Assembly: GCA_022839995.1 (NCBI GenBank)
Contig: JALHIN010000011.1
Coordinates: 1-64,000 of the forward strand
Origin: 79-D21 sp022839995
GTDB taxonomy: Bacteria > Synergistota > Synergistia > Synergistales > 79-D21
Length of the DNA stretch: 64,000 nt
Reading direction: 5' to 3'
Below are positions 58,792 to 64,000 of this stretch, one piece after another (positions within the stretch are counted from its first letter, which is position 1; the number at the start of each line of letters is the position of its first letter). The notes beneath the pieces were generated by a model that had not been told where the DNA came from, searched no databases, and saw nothing but the letters and a program-made list of their open reading frames with translations. The position numbers and the translations under genes are program-made.

Positions 58792-59905
58792 GTTCCGGAT
58801 CGATGCAAGGTGCCCTGTAACCGGTGCTCGGGCAGGCGTATTGAGGACTCCGCACGGTCCTGTCGAAACACCGGTTTTCATGCCTGTGGGGACCCAGGCA
58901 ACGGTCAAGGCTATGACCCCCGACGAACTATCGGGGATGGGAGCCCGCATCATTCTCTCCAACACCTATCACCTTTTCCTGAGACCGGGCTCGGACCTCA
59001 TCCGGGAAGCGGGGGGACTTCACCGTTTCATGGATTGGGATGGGGCGATCCTGACGGATAGCGGCGGCTTCCAGGTCTTCTCCCTCTCGGACCTGAGGAG
59101 GGTGACCGACGAAGGGGTGACGTTCCGCTCCCACCTGGACGGCACCTCTCACTTCATGACCCCGGAGATGGCCATTGCGATCCAGGAAGACCTCGGGAGC
59201 GATATCGCCATGTGCTTCGACGAGTGTGTCCCTTACCCGGCAACCGAGTCCGAATCGATGGAGGCCGTTCTGAGGACGACACGTTGGGCCCTGCGGTGCA
59301 GGACGGTGCACCGCAGGCCGGACCAGGCGCTCTTCGGCATCGTTCAGGGGTCCGTCTTCGAAGAGCAGCGGATTCGCTCGGCGGAGGCCCTGATGGAAAT
59401 CGGCTTCGACGGTTACGCGATCGGAGGGCTTTCTGTAGGGGAACCGCACTCGGAAATGTATCGGATCCTTGATGTCCTGAACCCGGTGTTGCCCGAGGAT
59501 CGCCCGCGGTACCTGATGGGGGTCGGGTTACCCTCGAACCTTCTCGAGGGAGTCTCGAGAGGGGTCGATATGTTCGATTGCGTTCTTCCCACAAGAACCG
59601 GAAGGAATGGGACGGTCTTCTTTTCCGGTGGGCGCCTGAACCTCAAGAACGCCATCTTCGCCCGGGATTTCACACCGATCGATCCGGACTGCGACTGCAT
59701 GGTTTGCAGGCATTTCACCAGGGCTTATCTGAGGCACCTGTACAAGGCCGGAGAAATTCTGGCGGCAAGGCTCTGTTCCTGGCATAACCTGCATTTCCTG
59801 ATCCACCTGATGAAAAAGGCCCGGGCAGCGATCGTGGAAGGGAGATTTCCGGAATTCAGGCAGGCCTTTCTGGAAAGGTTCGGCAACGGAGGACCGGCGT
59901 CATGA
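58784..59905 (+). CDS. tgt: Queuine tRNA-ribosyltransferase (tRNA-guanine transglycosylase)
   Basis: TGT exchanges G34 for the queuosine precursor in Asp, Asn, His and Tyr tRNAs. The 373-residue protein has D92 in DSGGFQVFSL and the nucleophile D265 in DMFDCVLPTR, GIVQGSVFEEQR, GGLSVGEPHSEM, and the zinc site CDCMVC ... with H in SWHNLHFL. ATG 58784 overlaps tatD; a GGAGGGACC site is upstream. Other queuosine genes are not in the window. Confidence 0.97.
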   Translation: MFEFRIDARCPVTGARAGVLRTPHGPVETPVFMPVGTQATVKAMTPDELSGMGARIILSNTYHLFLRPGSDLIREAGGLHRFMDWDGAILTDSGGFQVFSLSDLRRVTDEGVTFRSHLDGTSHFMTPEMAIAIQEDLGSDIAMCFDECVPYPATESESMEAVLRTTRWALRCRTVHRRPDQALFGIVQGSVFEEQRIRSAEALMEIGFDGYAIGGLSVGEPHSEMYRILDVLNPVLPEDRPRYLMGVGLPSNLLEGVSRGVDMFDCVLPTRTGRNGTVFFSGGRLNLKNAIFARDFTPIDPDCDCMVCRHFTRAYLRHLYKAGEILAARLCSWHNLHFLIHLMKKARAAIVEGRFPEFRQAFLERFGNGGPAS

Positions 59906-60897
59906 GAGTCGTCGTTTCCGAGGCCCTCTCGAGTCAGGACATGGAGATCCTGAGGCGGGCGGCCCGAATCCTGAGAAATGGCGGGCTCGTCGTGTTCCCG
60001 ACCGAAACGGTTTACGGCCTCGGGGCCAATGCCCTCGACGGGAAGGCGGTCCGGAAAATCTTCGAGGTCAAGGGGCGCCCCGCAGATAATCCCCTTATCG
60101 TCCACGTGGCGGATCCGGGTGCCGCGGAAGAGGTGGCTTACGTGCCGGAAGCGGGGGCTGGGCTCATGAAGCGGTTTTGGCCCGGTCCGCTGACCCTTGT
60201 CATGCCGGCTCGAAGCATCGTCCCCCCGGAGGTGACGGCCGGGCTTTCGACGGTAGCGGTGAGGATGCCTGCGCAAAGGATCGCCTTGGAACTGATTCGC
60301 CTTGCGGAGGTCCCGGTGGCGGCTCCCAGCGCCAACCTGAGCGGGCGGCCCAGTCCGACCGATGCCGCGGCTGTCGAGGAAGATCTCGGGGAAAAGGTGG
60401 AAATCATCCTGGATGGCGGATCCACCTGTTTCGGGGTCGAATCGACCGTCCTGGACATCACGGGTGAAAGGGCGGTCCTATTGAGGCCGGGCGGGGCGAG
60501 CATCGAATCGCTTGAGGAATTTCTGGGCTATTCGCCTCTTCAAGCCGGCTCGGGTGCACCTGTTTCCAGGCGCTCCCCGGGTACTCGCTATCGACATTAT
60601 GCCCCGAAAGTCCCTCTGCTTTTGCGGGAGGATGAATCCGTGTGGGCAAGGGTGGCCCCGTGGGAACCTGCCGAAAGGGCCTACATCGGGATCCGCCCGC
60701 CGGTGGTCCCGTTTGCATTCGTCCGCCTCTTCCCTGATGTCGAATCCTACGCCAGATGCCTCTTTTCCGTCTTTCGGGAAATGGAGAAAGCTGGGGCGAA
60801 GGTGATCGTGGCGGATTGGCCGGAGGAGGCCGGGATGGGACTTGCGCTGCGCGACCGGCTTCGACGGGCCTCGGGAGGGTCCTTCAACCCGGAATAA
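59902..60897 (+). CDS. L-threonylcarbamoyladenylate synthase (Sua5 type)
   Basis: This enzyme makes threonylcarbamoyl-AMP from threonine, bicarbonate and ATP, the substrate of TsaD (15.2 kb) for t6A37. The 331-residue length indicates the Sua5 form: the YrdC-like domain (VVFPTETVYGLGANALD, KGRPADNPLIVHV, SANLSGRPSPT) plus a C-terminal Sua5 domain (about 215-331, SPGTRYRHYAPKVPL). ATG 59902 overlaps the tgt stop (ATGA). Confidence 0.95.
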   Translation: MRVVVSEALSSQDMEILRRAARILRNGGLVVFPTETVYGLGANALDGKAVRKIFEVKGRPADNPLIVHVADPGAAEEVAYVPEAGAGLMKRFWPGPLTLVMPARSIVPPEVTAGLSTVAVRMPAQRIALELIRLAEVPVAAPSANLSGRPSPTDAAAVEEDLGEKVEIILDGGSTCFGVESTVLDITGERAVLLRPGGASIESLEEFLGYSPLQAGSGAPVSRRSPGTRYRHYAPKVPLLLREDESVWARVAPWEPAERAYIGIRPPVVPFAFVRLFPDVESYARCLFSVFREMEKAGAKVIVADWPEEAGMGLALRDRLRRASGGSFNPE

Positions 60898-60908
60898 CGG
60901 AAAAGCCC

Positions 60909-60937
60909 TTGCCAAAAAGAGGACACGTTGCTAAAAT
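60909..60937 (+). promoter_or_regulatory. tRNA-Leu promoter
   Basis: TTGCCA (60909-60914) and TAAAAT (60932-60937) are spaced 17 nt apart. The tRNA starts at 60957, about 12 nt after the expected start site, typical for a tRNA promoter. Confidence 0.78.
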
Positions 60938-60956
60938 CCCGGTTGTTGGTCATGAT

Positions 60957-61043
60957 GTCGGGGTGGCGGAATTGGTAGACGCGCTAGACTCAGGCTCTAG
61001 TGGGCATTAGCCTGTGGGGGTTCAACTCCCCCCCTCGACACCA
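60957..61043 (+). tRNA. tRNA-Leu (anticodon CAG)
   Basis: An 87-nt tRNA with the CCA end encoded. The acceptor stem GTCGGGG pairs with CCTCGAC (one G-U). The anticodon stem CTAGA/TCTAG holds the loop with CAG at 60991-60993, reading CUG codons. The long variable arm (about 61001-61015) and the T-loop GTTCAACTC are as expected for a class II tRNA. Confidence 0.95.
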
Positions 61044-61072
61044 TCAATAATTCCCAGGAAATGGGTCCGCCA

Positions 61073-61108
61073 GGTCGCGCCTGTCTGTTGACATTGCGCG
61101 GCCTTTTT
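61073..61108 (+). terminator. Terminator after tRNA-Leu, overlapping the rpoB promoter
   Basis: GGTCGCGC (61073-61080) pairs with GCGCGGCC (61096-61103; one G-U) around a 15-nt loop, followed by five T residues (61104-61108). The TTGACA -35 of the rpoB promoter lies in the loop. Confidence 0.6.
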
Positions 61109-61116
61109 GCTATTAT
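61088..61116 (+). promoter_or_regulatory. rpoB promoter
   Basis: A perfect TTGACA (61088-61093), 17-nt spacer and TATTAT (61111-61116) form a near-consensus promoter. The leader to the ATG at 61176 is about 52 nt. No L10-L12 operon elements are seen upstream. Confidence 0.85.
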
Positions 61117-61175
61117 GCCCCTTCGTCACGTCTAGGATAGTCCCCACAAACCTCAAAAGGGAGGTCGTAACTCCC

Positions 61176-64000
61176 ATGACAGTTTTAGTCCCCTCGAAGG
61201 AACACATTCAGCGCCGCGTTTTTGGGAGAACGAAGGATCTCATTGGCTTACCGGATCTCGTCGAGGTACAGAAGAATTCCTATCGCTGGTTTTTCCAGGC
61301 CGAAAAGGAGGCGGATTCTCGGGAATCTCAGGGACTCCAGGAAATCCTGGAGGAGATTTTCCCCATCGAGAGTTACGACGGGTCGTTTGCGCTCGAATTT
61401 GTCCGCTATTTTGTCGATGAGCCTTCCATAACCGAAGAGGAAGCCCGACAAAGAGACCTGACCTGGTCCATGCCCGTCAGGGCCACGATCCGGCTGGTCA
61501 ACCGAAGGAACGGGGAGATCAAGGAAGAAGAGATTTACCTCGGGGATTTTCCCGTGATGACGGAGAGGGGAACGTTCATCGTCAACGGGACCGAGCGCGT
61601 CGTTGTCAACCAGCTTGCACGATCGGCCGGCGTCTACTTCAGTTCCGACACGACTGTCCCGGGCGGAGAATCCTATGCAGCCAAAGTCATTCCCGACCGG
61701 GGGGCGTGGCTTGAGTTCGATCTCACGCCGGGAGACCTTCTCTCGGTCAACATCGACAACCGCAAGAAGATCCCCGTCACGATGCTTTTGAAGGCTTTCG
61801 GGGCGACGAGCGACGAAGAGATCCTCAAGCTTTTCGGGGCCAAGCCCATGCAGGTCGACCTCGTGGAACTCCATGACGAGGCAAGGGGGCGCCTTCTGGC
61901 CGAAGCGATAACGGACAAGGAGGGCCAGGTCCTGATCCACCGTAATGACCGGCTGACGAAGGAACACCTCGAGCTGCTCTTTGAAATGGGGATGACGACC
62001 GTTTGGGTCTGGGATGTGGACAATGCGATCGCTGCGACCCTGGAGCGCGATCCTTCCCGCTCGGGGGAGGATGCGGTTCTCGAACTCTTCCGCCGTCTAC
62101 GTCCGAATGAGCCCGCCCGGATGGAAAACGCCAGGGAATACGTCTACGGCCTCTTTTTCGATACTCGCCGGTACAACCTTGGCCGCGTCGGACGCTACAA
62201 GCTGAACAAGCGACTGGGCCTCGAAATCCCCGAGAGCCAGAGGCTGCTGACGATTGAGGACGTCGTCGCCATCATCAAGGGGATCCTGCAGCTTCGGAAC
62301 GGGGAAGAAAAAGAAGACGATATCGATCACTTGGGGAACCGGCGCGTCAGGGCCGTTGGCGAACTTCTGCAGAACCAGGTCCGAATCGGCCTTTTGAGAA
62401 TGGAACGAATCGCCAAGGAAAGGATGACGACCCTTCCTGACCTGACCAGTGCCACGGCAAAGGACCTGATCAACGTCCGACCGATTTCGGCCTCCTTGAG
62501 GGAATTTTTCGGGTCGGCCCAGCTTTCCCAGTTCATGGACCAGACAAACCCTCTGGCCGAACTGACCCACAGGCGCCGGCTTTCGGCTCTTGGCCCGGGC
62601 GGGCTCAGCCGGGAAAGGACCGGGTTCGAGGCTCGGGATGTGCACTATACCCACTACGGTCGAGTTTGCCCGATCGAAACCCCGGAAGGGCCGAACATCG
62701 GACTCGTGACTTCTCTTGCCACCTATGCGCGGATCAACGATTACGGCTTCCTCGTGACCCCGAAACGGCGGGTCGTCGAGGGCCGGGTAACGGACGAGAT
62801 CGTTTACCTTTCGGCCGACGAGGAAGATGAGTTCTTCGTCGGGAGGGCGAACACCCCGGTGGACGAGGAAGGGCGAATCCGGGGGCCCGAGGTCCATGTC
62901 CGCTTCCGCGGAGAGATTGAAACGGTCGAACCGGAGAAAATCCATTTCCTGGATGTTTCCCCGAAGCAGATCGTCTCGATCTCGACGGCCCTGATCCCCT
63001 TCCTGGAGCATGACGACGCGAACCGGGCCCTGATGGGGTCCAACATGCAGCGGCAGGCGGTCCCGCTTGTCCTTCCCCAGGCTCCCATCATCGGAACGGG
63101 AATCGAGCACCATATCGCGAAGGATTCCGGCTGCTGCGTCAGGGCAAGGCGTTCAGGAACGGTCGAGTTTGTCGACGCCAGCCGGGTTGAAATCCGAACC
63201 GAAAGCGGTGCCCTGGATTCCTACAACCTGACAAAATTCCGCCGTTCCAACCAGGGGACGGTGATCCATCATCGCCCCATCGTCTCCACCGGAGAAACGG
63301 TCGAAGCCGGGGAGATCATTGCAGACGGGCAGTCCGTGGACCATGGCGAACTGGCTCTCGGCCGCAATGTCCTCGTCGCCTTCGTTTCCTGGGAGGGCTA
63401 CAACTTCGAGGACGCGATCCTCCTGAACGAGAGGCTCGTCCAGGAAGACCACTATTCCTCGATCCACATCGAGGAGTATGAGGTCGAAGCGAGGGACACG
63501 AAACTGGGGCCCGAGGAGATCACGCGGGACATCCCCAACGTCGGCGAAGATGCGCTCAAGAATCTGGACGAGAACGGCATCGTCCGGGTCGGTGCGGAAG
63601 TCCGGGCCGGCGACATCCTGGTCGGCAAGGTGACGCCGAAGGGGGAATCGGACCAGTCCCCTGAAGAGAAGCTGCTGAGGGCCATCTTCGGAGAAAAGGC
63701 CCGAGAGGTCCGGGACACGTCCATGCGTGTCCCGAACGGGGAAGGCGGCAAGGTGGTTTCCGTCAAGCGCCTGACGATTGACCAGAACAGCGACGACCTG
63801 AGCCCCGGCGTGAACGAGGTGGTCAAGGTCTACGTGGCCCAGCTCCGGAAGATTTCCGAAGGAGATAAGATTGCAGGGCGTCACGGGAACAAGGGGGTCG
63901 TTTCGAAAATCCTGCCCGTTGAGGACATGCCTTACCTGCCGGACGGGACCCCGGTCGACGTGGTCCTCAGCCCGCTCGGGGTTCCGAGCCGGATGAACCT
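61176..64000 (+). CDS. rpoB: RNA polymerase beta subunit (3' part outside window)
   Basis: RpoB forms half of the polymerase active cleft. The 941 codons present begin MTVLVPSKEHIQRRVFG and include the rifampicin-binding region (QLSQFMDQTNPLAELTHRRR, with the aspartate of FMDQ at residue 455), RDVHYTHYGRVCPIETPEGP, the GRNVLVAFVSWEGYNFEDA segment and GDKIAGRHGNKGVVSKILP with catalytic-site contacts. AAGGGAGGT precedes the ATG. The stretch has no frameshift. It is preceded by a tRNA gene and its own promoter instead of rplJ-rplL, and runs off the window end. Confidence 0.98.
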   Translation, partial: MTVLVPSKEHIQRRVFGRTKDLIGLPDLVEVQKNSYRWFFQAEKEADSRESQGLQEILEEIFPIESYDGSFALEFVRYFVDEPSITEEEARQRDLTWSMPVRATIRLVNRRNGEIKEEEIYLGDFPVMTERGTFIVNGTERVVVNQLARSAGVYFSSDTTVPGGESYAAKVIPDRGAWLEFDLTPGDLLSVNIDNRKKIPVTMLLKAFGATSDEEILKLFGAKPMQVDLVELHDEARGRLLAEAITDKEGQVLIHRNDRLTKEHLELLFEMGMTTVWVWDVDNAIAATLERDPSRSGEDAVLELFRRLRPNEPARMENAREYVYGLFFDTRRYNLGRVGRYKLNKRLGLEIPESQRLLTIEDVVAIIKGILQLRNGEEKEDDIDHLGNRRVRAVGELLQNQVRIGLLRMERIAKERMTTLPDLTSATAKDLINVRPISASLREFFGSAQLSQFMDQTNPLAELTHRRRLSALGPGGLSRERTGFEARDVHYTHYGRVCPIETPEGPNIGLVTSLATYARINDYGFLVTPKRRVVEGRVTDEIVYLSADEEDEFFVGRANTPVDEEGRIRGPEVHVRFRGEIETVEPEKIHFLDVSPKQIVSISTALIPFLEHDDANRALMGSNMQRQAVPLVLPQAPIIGTGIEHHIAKDSGCCVRARRSGTVEFVDASRVEIRTESGALDSYNLTKFRRSNQGTVIHHRPIVSTGETVEAGEIIADGQSVDHGELALGRNVLVAFVSWEGYNFEDAILLNERLVQEDHYSSIHIEEYEVEARDTKLGPEEITRDIPNVGEDALKNLDENGIVRVGAEVRAGDILVGKVTPKGESDQSPEEKLLRAIFGEKAREVRDTSMRVPNGEGGKVVSVKRLTIDQNSDDLSPGVNEVVKVYVAQLRKISEGDKIAGRHGNKGVVSKILPVEDMPYLPDGTPVDVVLSPLGVPSRMN

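Noticed and set aside
1..64000. CRISPR arrays, insertion sequences, prophage, rRNA
   Set aside because: No regularly spaced direct repeats, transposase or phage-like proteins, or rRNA-like stretches were seen; the window is almost fully explained by housekeeping genes.

Overview
The window is chromosomal, G+C-rich and packed with housekeeping genes. It most resembles a member of the Synergistota (a Synergistaceae-type anaerobe). This is inferred from gene content and order, not from a database search. LptA and LptB point to an outer membrane, yet the gene order is Clostridia-like (radC-mreBCD-mrdA-minCDE-rodA-two radical-SAM-associated genes-rng, and yajC-secDF ... recJ-rel-dtd). SpoVS, Rex, HrcA/CIRCE control of groESL and a K+-dependent-type membrane pyrophosphatase fit the same group. 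About a third of the genes appear to use GTG or TTG starts, usually with a good purine-rich ribosome binding site or a 4-nt overlap with the gene before.

Layout. Positions 1-2459 are the only loosely packed part: the tail of an unidentified gene, an Rrf2-type regulator behind an AT-rich leader, a TrpR-like (YerC) regulator, a membrane coiled-coil/zinc-ribbon gene pair on the minus strand, and a decayed gene with Ddl-like and acetyltransferase-like remnants. Positions 2460-9930 carry an aminotransferase, malQ, spoVS with its own promoter and terminator, hisS-aspS and two small genes. Positions 9961-16252 carry lptA-lptB, a convergent hydrogenase-maturation-type peptidase, and the tightly overlapping run murJ-hslO-exported protein-zinc ribbon-tsaD. 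Then come groES-groEL, guaA, and the trio larB-AI-2E family permease-mobB-like. hppA follows with a clear promoter and a leader hairpin, then dnaG-rpoD, an S4 protein-ridA-rex cluster, yajC and secD-secF.

From 32179 to 57911 some 23 genes run on the plus strand with overlaps or tiny gaps and no strong terminator that I can see. They are a phasin-like gene, a radical SAM gene, lapA-like, recJ, rel, dtd, a metallo-beta-lactamase, radC, the cell-shape and division block mreBCD-mrdA-minCDE-rodA, TIGR03960/TIGR03936-type genes, rng, smc, a methyltransferase, rsmI and metG. tatD, tgt and a Sua5-type gene follow. A tRNA-Leu(CAG) and the start of rpoB close the window, each with a near-consensus promoter; the rpoB promoter overlaps the putative tRNA terminator.

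The genes cover envelope building (lpt, murJ, mre, mrdA, rodA, min), protein export (yajC-secDF), translation and tRNA modification (hisS, aspS, metG, tsaD, Sua5, tgt, rsmI), stress and redox control (groESL, hslO, rex, rel) and information processing (dnaG, rpoD, smc, rng, recJ, rpoB). I found no CRISPR array, insertion sequence, prophage or rRNA. No clearly new multi-gene system stands out. The least explained parts are the pseudogene at 2.1-2.4 kb, the exported-protein/zinc-ribbon pair at 14.5-15.2 kb, the phasin-like/radical-SAM/LapA insertion between secF and recJ, and several unusual leaders and hairpins.
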